Counted from the first letter of the stretch, positions 1 through 5,944 are shown. The stretch: 5,944 nucleotides of DNA from Planctomycetaceae bacterium (GCA_003532715.1 DOEZ01000141.1:8539-14482), one strand, 5' to 3'. A program made the numbers and translations. Notes: generated by a model not told the origin, from the sequence alone.

Positions 1-418
1 AATTGGCAGCGCCGGGCGTCGGACTCACGAAATACTCGCCCGGCAGGCCTCCATAAGAGACGTCGGCGTACTGATCGGGAAACGCGGGCCAGTGCGCGAA
101 CGCCACCGAACCGTCCGGGCGAACGAGGCCCAGGTATTCGCCCGAGGTGCTCAGAGCGAAGTTCGTGTGCAATTGGTTCGCCGGATCGGTCCGGTCCTTG
201 TTCGACGCGAACACGACCAGGTACCCGCCGGGACCAACCGTTACGTCGGGGAAGGTCCACTTGCTCATGCTCGACGCGCTATCGGTCAGACGCCATCCCG
301 TCAAGTCGACCGACTCGTCCGTCGGGTTGTGAATCTCGATCCAGTCGGAATAATCCCCGTCGATGTCCGCCAGCGTCGTTGAGTCCTTGGCCATGAACTC
401 GGAAATGACCAGCGGTCC
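1..418 (-). repeat. Lamin-tail module 2 of the tandem repeat (reaches window edge)
   Basis: Second copy, from residue 175 to at least residue 313. It repeats the module 1 motif order in the same frame. It is about three residues shorter near the end, between QYADVSYGG and the SPTPGAAN motif. The module is nearly complete here; whether a third copy or a different domain follows lies outside the window. Confidence 0.83.
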
Positions 419-940
419 GGGCGGCAGGTTCTCCTCGCCGGGGGTCGGAGAATACAGAAAAGTGTCGGGCATGCCGGCGAACGAACCGTAGGAAACGTCG
501 GCATACTGCAACGGAAACTCGGGCGCGTGCTCGAAAGCAACGACGTCGTCGGGTCGGACCAGGCCGAGATACTCTCCCGACGCGCTCAGGGCGAAGTTCG
601 TGTGCAACTCGCCCGCCGGATTCGTTCGATCCTTGCTGGACGCGAAGACGAGCAGGTACTCGTCGGGACCGAGCGTCACGTCGGGGAAGGTCCACTTGGT
701 CGGATTCGTGGCGCTGTCGGTCAATCGCCATCCGGCCAGACTGATGGGCGCGTCGGTCGGGTTGTGGATTTCGACCCAGTCGGAATAGGTCCCGTCGGCG
801 TCCGTCACCGTCGTCTGGTTCTGGGCCATGAACTCGGAGATAACCAAAGGTCCAGCGTTGAGCAGGGACTTCTGTTCAAGCGGTTCGATGCGGAGCGTGC
901 GCCCGCGACGTGTCCGGCTCGCCTTGCCGTGCGTTTTCAT
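1..940 (-). CDS. Secreted lamin-tail-domain repeat protein (N-terminal part, cut by left window edge)
   Basis: The reading frame opens with ATG at 940 and stays open to the window edge, giving 313 codons with no stop, so the C-terminus is missing. Residues 1-29 are basic (KASRTRRGR) and lead into RIEPLEQKSLLNAG, a degenerate form of the planctomycete LEPR-XLL N-terminal tag seen on exported proteins. Two modules follow (residues 30-174 and from 175 on). Each starts GPLVISEFMA, continues with YSDW[VI]EIHNPTD, GWRLTDSA, KWTFPDVT, HTNFALS and SGEYLGLVRPD, and ends SPTPG..N. The order SEFMA, W[VI]EIHN, GW.LTD, WTFP, SGE.L.L and PTPG..N is typical of bacterial lamin tail domains, immunoglobulin-like folds common in large extracellular planctomycete proteins, often with CotH or dockerin modules. 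A surface or secreted binding or structural role is inferred. The start has no clear Shine-Dalgarno but is supported by the tag beginning about 17 residues in and by a promoter upstream at 1051-1079. The frame has no other upstream ATG close by. Confidence 0.87.
   Translation of the reverse strand, partial: MKTHGKASRTRRGRTLRIEPLEQKSLLNAGPLVISEFMAQNQTTVTDADGTYSDWVEIHNPTDAPISLAGWRLTDSATNPTKWTFPDVTLGPDEYLLVFASSKDRTNPAGELHTNFALSASGEYLGLVRPDDVVAFEHAPEFPLQYADVSYGSFAGMPDTFLYSPTPGEENLPPGPLVISEFMAKDSTTLADIDGDYSDWIEIHNPTDESVDLTGWRLTDSASSMSKWTFPDVTVGPGGYLVVFASNKDRTDPANQLHTNFALSTSGEYLGLVRPDGSVAFAHWPAFPDQYADVSYGGLPGEYFVSPTPGAAN
419..853 (-). repeat. Lamin-tail module 1 of an in-frame tandem repeat
   Basis: First copy of a 435-base (145-codon) unit, encoding residues 30-174 of the minus-strand gene. 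For example, a 15-base block at 591-605 recurs exactly at 156-170, 435 bases away. By hand alignment the two protein copies are about 70% identical, with the most conserved stretches at GPLVISEFMA, EIHNPTD, GWRLTDSA, KWTFPDVT, HTNFALS and SGEYLGLVRPD. The similarity extends to DNA level, pointing to internal duplication rather than ancient divergence. Confidence 0.85.
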
Positions 941-987
941 CACCACTGACTCGTGCTGGGAAGGGAGAAGGGGAATTGCATGTGGGG

Positions 988-1001
988 TCACCTCGCGGTG
1001 A
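988..1001 (-). other. GNRA-tetraloop hairpin in the predicted 5' leader
   Basis: Reading the minus strand, TCACC (1001-997), GCGA loop (996-993) and GGTGA (992-988) form a perfect 5-bp stem closed by a GNRA-class tetraloop. A further G-C pair is possible beyond one A-C mismatch. It would lie within the leader of the lamin-tail mRNA, about 50 bases before the start codon. It could stabilise the leader or be chance; no ligand-binding architecture is visible. Confidence 0.25.
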
Positions 1002-1050
1002 TCCGTCGAAGCCCGAGCGGTAGCCGGAACCATGGCCCGGTCGGACTTTG

Positions 1051-1079
1051 ATTCTAACCGAATCTGGGGGCCACGGCAA
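1051..1079 (-). promoter_or_regulatory. Sigma-70-type promoter for the lamin-tail gene
   Basis: On the minus strand, TTGCCG (1074-1079, 4 of 6 matches to TTGACA) is separated by exactly 17 bases from TAGAAT (1051-1056, 5 of 6 matches to TATAAT). A short T-rich stretch lies just upstream of the -35 (1080-1086). Transcription would begin near 1044-1045, giving a leader of about 105 bases before the ATG at 940. It is the best promoter-like match I found in the window. It is a consensus reading, and planctomycete promoters are poorly characterised. Confidence 0.5.
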
Positions 1080-1298
1080 TAAAAACTGTCCCGGCATCCA
1101 ACTACGTCCGCTACAACTTATGGGTGGGTTGTTGGCGAAAGACTTCGCGGGCCCAATTCGCCGCGGTCATTGCCTCGCGAACGTACAATTCTCCGTCGGC
1201 GAGAGCGGTTCATTGCCTTGGCCTTCCGGCCCTATCGCGAGGTCGTTTGCCGTGTCTTCCGCACTGGCGCCTCGAAACGGTCACCACTGCCAAACCAT

Positions 1299-1302
1299 GG
1301 AG
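1299..1302 (+). promoter_or_regulatory. Shine-Dalgarno that fixes the azoreductase start
   Basis: GGAG lies 8 bases before ATG 1311. This selects 1311 over the longer in-frame start at 1170, whose extra 47 residues are arginine-rich and resemble no part of the azoreductase family. Confidence 0.7.
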
Positions 1303-1310
1303 TAACGATC

Positions 1311-1949
1311 ATGTCCCTTGTCTTTCACATTTCGGCTTCGCCTCGGGGCGACCGTTCGGCATCGCTCGAAGTGGCCCGTGCTTTGCTTGAGGAGCACCGC
1401 CGCCTCGCGCCGAACGACGAGGTCATTCACCTCGACCTTTTCGCGACCGAACTGCCGCCGTTCGACGGGCCGGTGCTCGAGGCGAAATACGGCATCATGC
1501 ACGGCCGACCCGCTACCGCGCCGCAGCGCGAGGCGTGGCGCGCGGTCGAACGGGTCGCCGAGCAGTTCAAGGCGGCCGACAAGTACGTCTTCTCGCTGCC
1601 CATGTGGAACTTCAGCATACCCTACCGGCTGAAGCATTACTTCGACGTGATCGTTCAGCCCGGCCTTACGTTCAATTTCGATCCGGCGTCGGGCTACACG
1701 GGGCTGGTGACTGGCAGGCCGGTCGTCGCGATTTATGCACGGGGCGGTGAATACGCCTCGCCCGAAGCGGCTTCGCTCGACATGCAGAAGCCCTATCTCG
1801 AAACGATCCTCGGATTCATCGGGCTGACCGACGTCCATTCGATCGTCGTCGAACCGACGCTCGCGGGCGGCCCCGACGCCGCCAAGCAGCGGTTGCAAGA
1901 GGCGATCGCCCGGGCGAAGACGGTCGCCGCCGAGGTGCTGGGGGCGTGA
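1311..1949 (+). CDS. azoR: FMN-dependent NADH-azoreductase (AzoR/AcpD family)
   Basis: Predicted 212-residue cytosolic flavoprotein of the flavodoxin-like fold (Flavodoxin_2). Family members use NAD(P)H to reduce azo dyes and quinones through bound FMN, and often act in quinone or thiol stress defence. The N-terminus MSLVFHISASPRGDRSAS gives the first beta strand and the phosphate-binding loop. PMWNFSIP (97-104), followed by LKHYFD and the G.TF stretch to about 123, matches the FMN-contacting region PMYNFNI...LKNYFD of E. coli AzoR as I recall it. GLVTGRP (131-137), RGG (144-146) and PYLETILGFIGLTDV (161-175) match the second flavin loop and the conserved C-terminal helix region. Length is close to the roughly 200 residues usual in the family. 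The natural substrate cannot be read from the sequence. It stands alone between a divergent gene and a 131-base gap, so it is probably monocistronic. Confidence 0.9.
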   Translation: MSLVFHISASPRGDRSASLEVARALLEEHRRLAPNDEVIHLDLFATELPPFDGPVLEAKYGIMHGRPATAPQREAWRAVERVAEQFKAADKYVFSLPMWNFSIPYRLKHYFDVIVQPGLTFNFDPASGYTGLVTGRPVVAIYARGGEYASPEAASLDMQKPYLETILGFIGLTDVHSIVVEPTLAGGPDAAKQRLQEAIARAKTVAAEVLGA

Positions 1950-1980
1950 CCCGTTTGTTCGAACGTTTTTCGTGACGGGT
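1949..1980 (+). terminator. Weak candidate hairpin terminator after azoR
   Basis: ACCCGT (1949-1954) pairs perfectly with ACGGGT (1975-1980), and CGAA (1960-1963) can pair with TTCG (1969-1972) inside it, giving a bulged hairpin that starts in the stop codon. There is no T tract after the stem, so it is not a classical intrinsic terminator. Confidence 0.27.
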
Positions 1981-2000
1981 TCTCCCTTCACTGGTTTTGT

Positions 2001-2008
2001 GTTACACT
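2001..2008 (+). promoter_or_regulatory. Possible extended -10 promoter for the dehydrogenase-hydrolase pair
   Basis: TGTTACACT, ending at 2008 (its first T is at 2000), fits the extended -10 pattern TGnTAnnnT, with TACACT matching TATAAT at 4 of 6. No good -35 lies 16-18 bases upstream. It would give a leader of about 65 bases before ATG 2081 and could serve both downstream genes. Confidence 0.3.
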
Positions 2009-2067
2009 CGGAATCGTCAGCGGATGCGCTATTGCTTGTATAGGATAGAACAATCGGACCGATTTCG

Positions 2068-2077
2068 AAAGGTGGAG
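2068..2077 (+). promoter_or_regulatory. Shine-Dalgarno that fixes the dehydrogenase start
   Basis: AAAGGTGGAG lies just before ATG 2081; its AAAGG part is 8 bases away and its GGAG part 3 bases away. Together with the signal peptide that begins at 2081, it rules against the in-frame ATG at 1997, which has no such site. Confidence 0.65.
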
Positions 2078-2080
2078 ACG

Positions 2081-4306
2081 ATGCGAGTACAATCCGCCTT
2101 CTTTCCCGCGGTGGCAATCGCGGCCGTCGTGGCGGTGCTCTCCCTCGGGGCCGCGCGTGACGAGGCAACTCGCGATCGTTCGGTCCAAACTTGGGAGCCG
2201 TCGGATGCCGAGGTCGGTTTCGTGGGCATCAATACTTCGCGACTGATGGGCGATCCGGAACCCATGCCGTTGGAGCCGCGGCGAGTATTTCCACGGCTGA
2301 AGTTCCAGCGACCGCTCGAATTCACGCACGCGGGTGATGGAACGGACCGCGTCTTCGTCGTCGAACAGCATGGTCTGATCCACGTTTTCGAGAATCGCGA
2401 CGACGTCGAAGCCACGGAGGTGTTTCTCGATATTCGGAAGGTCGTTTCACGTCGCGGAAACGAAGAAGGCCTGCTGGGGCTGGCGTTTCATCCAAAGTAC
2501 GCCGAGAACGGCCAATTCTTCGTATACTACTCGACGACTCCGAGGGCGTCGATCGTTTCTCGCTTTCGAGTTTCGGCCGGAAATCCCAATCGCGCCGACC
2601 GACCCTCGGAGGAAGTCCTGATGCGAATTCCCCAGCCCTACAGCAATCACAACGGGGGAAGCATGAAGTTCGGCCCGGACGGGTATCTGTACATCGGTCT
2701 GGGCGACGGCGGCGCGGCCCACGATCCGCACGGCCATGGCCAGAAACTTGGCACCCTGCTGGGTTCGATACTGCGCATCGACGTCGATCGGGAAGATCGC
2801 GGCAAGAAATATGCGGTCCCCAAAGACAATCCTTTCGTCGAGCTCGGCCAGGAGGCTCGGGGCGAGATCTGGGCATACGGCCTGCGGAACGTCTGGCGAT
2901 TGTCGTTCGACCGTCGAACCGGTGAGCTTTGGGTCGGCGACGTGGGGCAAAATCGGTATGAAGAGATCAATCTGATCACGCGCGGCGGCAACTACGGCTG
3001 GAACATCCGCGAGGGATCTCATCTATTCGACCCAACTGCCCGCCAAACCGGCGAAAAGCTCATTGATCCGGTCGTCGAGTATTTTCAGAGCGAGGGGCGG
3101 TCGGTGACGGGAGGGCTGGTCTATCGGGGACGACAACTGCCCGAGTTCGACGGCGCCTATTTCTACGCCGATTACGTTAGCGGCAATGTGTGGATCGTGC
3201 GGATGGAAGAGGGCGAAGTAATCGAGAACCGAAAGGTGGCAGCCACCGATCTGCCGATCACCGCCTTCGGCGAGGATGAGTCGGGCGAGATGGTTCTCAC
3301 GTCGTTCGACGGCCATTTGTACCGATTCCAACACGTCCAGGGCGACCTGAGGGCAATTGCCGCGGCGTTTCCGCGAAAGCTCTCGGAGACAGGGTTGTTC
3401 AAGTCGGTCGCCGATTTGAAACCCGTCGCCGGGATTATTCCCTACGACGTCAATGTGCCGCTGTGGTCCGACGGGGCGGATAAGGAGCGGCTGATCGCGC
3501 TGCCGGCGCGAAATTCCGTGGTCTTCGACGCGACCGGACATTGGCAGTTCCCGGTTGGAACGGTTCTCATCAAGACGTTCTACCGGCCCTCGAGCGGCGA
3601 AGCGTCAAATCGGTGGCGACTCGAAACCCGATTGTTCTTGCGTAACAACCGAGGCTGGCAAGGCTATGCCTACAAATGGAACGACGAACAGACCGACGCC
3701 GAATTACTTGACGGTGCGCTCGTGGAACCCTATCGCGTTAGCCTGGATAGGGGAACCACGCAGCGCGAATGGTGCTATCCGAGCGGCGCGGATTGCATGG
3801 CGTGCCACGCCAAGTCGACCGGTTTCGTGCTTGGATTGAACACACGGCAGCTAAACCGATCGTTTGACTACGGAACCAAACGCGCCAACCAGCTCGAGCA
3901 TCTCGACGAAGCGGGGATGTTCGTCGAACCGCCGGGCAGACCGGCGTCGGAGTGGGATGCCTATCCGGCATGGGGAAATGCGTCGGCGCCGGTCGACGCA
4001 CTCAGCCGAGCCTATTTGGACGTGAATTGCGTCTCATGCCATGCCGAAGGCGCCCTTCACGGCCCGCGTCCCGATTTCAGCTTTCACACGCCGTTGGCCA
4101 GGACGGCGCTTCTGAATGTGGCGCCCGGGCAGGGGAGACTCGGCCCGCCTGATTCCAATCTGGTTGTTCCAGGCGATCCAAGGCGCTCAGAATTACTCTG
4201 GCGGATGAAGCTGCGGGGCCCGCGTCAGATGCCTCCCTTGGCCAGCAACGTACCCGACGAGGAGGCCGTCGAGTTGCTGCGGCGCTGGATTCGCGAGATG
4301 AAGTAG
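2081..4306 (+). CDS. Exported PQQ-type sugar dehydrogenase fused to a diheme cytochrome c domain
   Basis: The 741-residue product starts with a signal peptide (hydrophobic residues 5-22, likely cleavage after SLGAA near 25), so it should act in the periplasm. Residues about 70-418 form a glucose/sorbosone dehydrogenase-type beta-propeller. Visible motifs are GNEEGLLGLAFHP (126-138), SNHNGG (188-193, where H190 is the likely counterpart of the catalytic-base histidine), FGPDGYLYIGLGDGG, YGLRN (266-270, R269/N270 resembling the cofactor-contacting pair), GDVGQN (286-291) and GGNYGWN (302-308). Residues about 425-741 hold two haem c sites, C572-M-A-C-H576 and C650-V-S-C-H654. M717 in MPP near the end is a plausible axial ligand for the second haem. 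This C-terminal part resembles the SO2930/HNE_0200 family of diheme proteins. The family precedent is oxidation of a sugar or alcohol by PQQ, with electrons passing to the haems. The actual substrate, and whether PQQ is bound, are not shown. The hydrolase-like gene follows 39 bases later. Confidence 0.86.
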   Translation: MRVQSAFFPAVAIAAVVAVLSLGAARDEATRDRSVQTWEPSDAEVGFVGINTSRLMGDPEPMPLEPRRVFPRLKFQRPLEFTHAGDGTDRVFVVEQHGLIHVFENRDDVEATEVFLDIRKVVSRRGNEEGLLGLAFHPKYAENGQFFVYYSTTPRASIVSRFRVSAGNPNRADRPSEEVLMRIPQPYSNHNGGSMKFGPDGYLYIGLGDGGAAHDPHGHGQKLGTLLGSILRIDVDREDRGKKYAVPKDNPFVELGQEARGEIWAYGLRNVWRLSFDRRTGELWVGDVGQNRYEEINLITRGGNYGWNIREGSHLFDPTARQTGEKLIDPVVEYFQSEGRSVTGGLVYRGRQLPEFDGAYFYADYVSGNVWIVRMEEGEVIENRKVAATDLPITAFGEDESGEMVLTSFDGHLYRFQHVQGDLRAIAAAFPRKLSETGLFKSVADLKPVAGIIPYDVNVPLWSDGADKERLIALPARNSVVFDATGHWQFPVGTVLIKTFYRPSSGEASNRWRLETRLFLRNNRGWQGYAYKWNDEQTDAELLDGALVEPYRVSLDRGTTQREWCYPSGADCMACHAKSTGFVLGLNTRQLNRSFDYGTKRANQLEHLDEAGMFVEPPGRPASEWDAYPAWGNASAPVDALSRAYLDVNCVSCHAEGALHGPRPDFSFHTPLARTALLNVAPGQGRLGPPDSNLVVPGDPRRSELLWRMKLRGPRQMPPLASNVPDEEAVELLRRWIREMK

Positions 4307-4335
4307 ACCCACCCTCTAAACCCACTTATTTCACT

Positions 4336-4341
4336 GAGGAG
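4336..4341 (+). promoter_or_regulatory. Shine-Dalgarno of the hydrolase-like gene
   Basis: GAGGAG sits 4 bases before ATG 4346, in the 39-base gap after the dehydrogenase stop. No promoter or terminator fits convincingly in this gap, which supports co-transcription of the two genes. Confidence 0.65.
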
Positions 4342-4345
4342 ACGT

Positions 4346-5620
4346 ATGAACCCGCCAACAACCGCGAGCAAGACCCTGGTTTGCCTTATCGGATTGACAA
4401 TCGCTGTCTTTTTCAGTTCCATCGCGACCGCCGCGCCGCCATCGAAGGACCTTTCGGACGCCCACGAGGCGGCCAAGTGGCGGACTCGCCGCATCATCAT
4501 GAACAACGACGGTAACGATTTCAATCGGATCGATCCGTCGGTCGAGGTCACGCCCGAGACGTTTCTCGCCCAACGCACGACGCCGCTGCTTGGCTCGCAC
4601 GTCGATTCGATCTTCTATTGCACGGGCGTGTTCAACCTGTACACGCACAAAAGCGACGAAACCGAGTTGCATGCCTCGCCCAAATCGGCCGCGCGCAACG
4701 TCCACAAGCTGCTCGACAAGGGAACCGACTCGCTCGAGATGATGACCCGGTTCTGCCGCGACAACAACATCGAGGTCTTCTGGTCGATGCGGATGAACGA
4801 CACGCACGATTCGTCGAAAGACCATGCCGACATCTTCTGCCAGTGGAAGAAGGATCATCCCGACTGGCTCGTCGGCAAGCGGGGCGTCAAGTATCCCTAC
4901 GGGTCCGGCCGCTGGTCCGCGGTCGATTACAACCAAGCCGGCGTTCGCGACAAAGTCTTTCGCATCTTCGAGGACGTTTGCACGCGGTACGACATCGACG
5001 GGATCGAGTTGGACTTCTTCCGCCACCCGGTGGTTTTCAAGGAGCAGATGACCGGCAAGCCGATCACCGACGCGCAGCGCGAGTTGATGACCGATCTGAT
5101 CCGCCGCATCCGCAAGATAACCCAGGAAGTTGCCGCCCAGCGCGGCCGGCCGATGCTCATCGCCGTGCGCGTGCCCGACTCGGTCGCCTACTGCAAGGCC
5201 CTCGGGCTCGACCTGGAAACGTGGCTCGACGAGGAACTTGTCGACATCGTGACCAACGGCTGCTACTTCCGGTTCAACGATTGGGACTACCTGGTCGGCT
5301 TGGGCAAGAAGCACAACGTGCCGGTCTACGCATGTTTCGAGAGCCGCCGGATTCAACCAGACACGAAGGAAGCCGAGGAAGCGACGTCGCTGGAAATCTG
5401 GCGCGGCGAGGCCTATCAGGCGTGGAAGGCGGGCGTCAACGGGATCTACACGTTCAACCGATTCAACCCGCGGGATCCGATCTTCCGCGAGTTGGGCGAT
5501 CCCAAATTGCTCGAAACGCTTGAACGTCAGGATCAATCGGTGCTGGCCAATCCGAAACTCGGATTCAAGCCGGGTCGGTTCGTCAAAGGGGGCGAGCGTT
5601 TGGTCCGACAAAAGAAGTAG
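4346..5620 (+). CDS. Exported glycoside-hydrolase-like TIM-barrel protein
   Basis: The 424-residue product has a signal peptide (hydrophobic residues 11-27, likely cleavage after IATAA at 30). The cysteine at 13 is not in a lipobox, so it is probably soluble and periplasmic or secreted. The rest reads as an alternating beta/alpha barrel. RRIIMNNDGNDF (48-59) is an early strand, and FWSMRMNDTHD (145-155) is a strand-end motif rich in polar residues. YDIDGIELDFFRHP (215-228) is the classic DG[IV]E.D pattern that carries a catalytic or substrate-binding acid in many glycoside hydrolases (E221, D223). GVNGIYTFNRFN (363-374) looks like a closing strand. It resembles the uncharacterised GHL/family-10-like proteins common in planctomycetes, but I cannot name a specific CAZy family or substrate. 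Loss of activity, with only binding retained, is possible. It is probably in an operon with the upstream dehydrogenase-cytochrome gene. Confidence 0.8.
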   Translation: MNPPTTASKTLVCLIGLTIAVFFSSIATAAPPSKDLSDAHEAAKWRTRRIIMNNDGNDFNRIDPSVEVTPETFLAQRTTPLLGSHVDSIFYCTGVFNLYTHKSDETELHASPKSAARNVHKLLDKGTDSLEMMTRFCRDNNIEVFWSMRMNDTHDSSKDHADIFCQWKKDHPDWLVGKRGVKYPYGSGRWSAVDYNQAGVRDKVFRIFEDVCTRYDIDGIELDFFRHPVVFKEQMTGKPITDAQRELMTDLIRRIRKITQEVAAQRGRPMLIAVRVPDSVAYCKALGLDLETWLDEELVDIVTNGCYFRFNDWDYLVGLGKKHNVPVYACFESRRIQPDTKEAEEATSLEIWRGEAYQAWKAGVNGIYTFNRFNPRDPIFRELGDPKLLETLERQDQSVLANPKLGFKPGRFVKGGERLVRQKK

Positions 5621-5701
5621 ACCCCGACTCCGATTCCATTTCGAAGTACATTCCCAAGGCTGCGAAAGCCAGCCCTGTCAACCTAACGATCCCTCGCTCC
5701 C

Positions 5702-5944
5702 ATGCCGCTGGCCGCCGTTCGTGAATTGTCCATCGGGTTTCGTGGTCCACCGTTGTTGGACGAGGTGACCTGCCAGATCGAGCCGGGCCAGCGGATCGGC
5801 CTGCTGGGGCCCAACGGCTCGGGCAAGACGACCACGCTGCGTCTGCTGTTGGGCCTCCTCGAGCCCACGGACGGTCGCGCCGAGGTGTTGGGCTATGACA
5901 CGCGCACCCAGGCGGCCGAGATTCGGGCGCGCGTGGGCGCGCTG
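5702..5944 (+). CDS. ABC-2-type transporter ATP-binding protein (N-terminal part, cut by right window edge)
   Basis: The first 81 residues of an ABC ATPase. A short first strand and LLDEVTCQIEPGQ lead to the Walker A GPNGSGKTT (residues 37-45), then LRLLLGLLEPTDGRAEVLGYD. The GLLEPT.G.AEVLG.D stretch and the following AAEIRARVGAL resemble the ATPases of ABC-2-type exporters (CcmA/NodI-like) more than ABC-F proteins, although the GFRGPPLLD opening also occurs in ABC-F. The Q-loop, signature and Walker B lie beyond the edge. An in-frame TAA at 5684-5686 and no other start codon before 5702 fix ATG 5702 as the earliest possible start. No Shine-Dalgarno is visible before it. The 81-base gap after the hydrolase-like gene leaves operon membership open; a membrane permease gene would be expected to follow. 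Confidence 0.88.
   Translation, partial: MPLAAVRELSIGFRGPPLLDEVTCQIEPGQRIGLLGPNGSGKTTTLRLLLGLLEPTDGRAEVLGYDTRTQAAEIRARVGAL

Larger units (their letters stand above)
941..1310. other. Divergent intergenic region, non-coding
   Basis: This 370-base stretch separates the minus-strand lamin-tail gene from the plus-strand azoreductase gene. Beyond the minus-strand promoter and leader hairpin, I see no RNA gene, repeat or conserved reading frame. Open frames across it on the plus strand (1048-1305, and the upstream extension of the azoreductase frame from 1170) have no recognisable protein motifs. I could not pick out a convincing promoter for the azoreductase: TACAAT at 1184-1189 looks like a -10 but has no suitably spaced -35. 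Confidence 0.6.

Noticed and set aside
1048..1305. An 85-codon plus-strand open frame in the divergent intergenic region
   Set aside because: It has no ribosome site and no recognisable motif, and it overlaps the minus-strand promoter region. It is likely non-coding.
1170..1310. A 47-residue N-terminal extension of the azoreductase
   Set aside because: There is no ribosome site at 1170, the extension is unlike the family, and ATG 1311 has a well-spaced GGAG.
1997..2080. A 28-residue N-terminal extension of the dehydrogenase
   Set aside because: It would bury the signal peptide behind a charged stretch, and the good ribosome site lies before 2081.
1281..2168. A 295-codon antisense open frame across the azoreductase gene and the start of the dehydrogenase
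   Set aside because: The product is arginine-rich and motif-free, and the sense frames are clear family members. It is a GC-rich shadow.
2270..2290. LEPRRVF in the dehydrogenase, resembling the LEPR-XLL tag
   Set aside because: It sits at residues 64-70 after a conventional signal peptide, is not followed by LL, and leads straight into the propeller domain, so it is a chance match.
4331..5611. A 426-codon antisense open frame covering nearly the whole hydrolase-like gene
   Set aside because: Its codon boundaries coincide exactly with those of the sense gene, so high-GC codons of the GNC type read open on both strands. The product has no signal peptide or recognisable motif, while the sense frame has a signal peptide, a Shine-Dalgarno and a conserved barrel motif.
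5658..5670. GGCT/AGCC inverted repeat between the hydrolase-like gene and the ABC gene
   Set aside because: A 4-bp stem with a 5-base loop and no T tract is too weak to call a terminator.

Overview
The window looks like ordinary chromosomal DNA of a planctomycete, probably Pirellulales-like. The grounds are a GC-rich composition, a secreted lamin-tail-domain protein whose N-terminus carries a degenerate form of the planctomycete LEPR-XLL tag, and a pairing of a PQQ-type dehydrogenase/diheme cytochrome fusion with a secreted glycoside-hydrolase-like protein. The assignment rests on motif and family recognition only; no database search was possible.

Layout. (1) Positions 1-940, minus strand: the N-terminal 313 codons of a larger secreted or surface protein with two tandem 145-residue lamin-tail-like modules. 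It runs off the left edge. (2) Positions 941-1310: a divergent intergenic region. It holds a good sigma-70-type promoter for the minus gene and a small GNRA-loop hairpin in that gene's predicted 5' leader. (3) Positions 1311-1949, plus: an FMN-dependent NADH-azoreductase (AzoR family). (4) Positions 1950-2080: an intergenic gap with a weak hairpin and a possible extended -10 promoter. (5) Positions 2081-4306, plus: a 741-residue exported protein joining a glucose/sorbosone-dehydrogenase-type beta-propeller to a C-terminal domain with two CxxCH haem-binding sites. (6) Positions 4346-5620, plus: a 424-residue exported TIM-barrel-like protein resembling glycoside hydrolases, 39 bases downstream of the previous stop with a strong Shine-Dalgarno, so probably co-transcribed. 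(7) Positions 5702-5944, plus: the first 81 codons of an ABC-2-type transporter ATPase, cut by the right edge.

How the genes may work together. Genes 5 and 6 both have signal peptides and are closely spaced. An inferred role is periplasmic carbohydrate handling, with the hydrolase-like protein acting on a glycan and the dehydrogenase oxidising a sugar or other alcohol and passing electrons to its own haems. The azoreductase, the lamin-tail protein and the ABC ATPase show no evident link to this pair.

I found no mobile element, CRISPR array, tRNA or rRNA, and no clear sign of a wholly new system. The most interesting items are the tandem lamin-tail modules and the dehydrogenase-diheme fusion.
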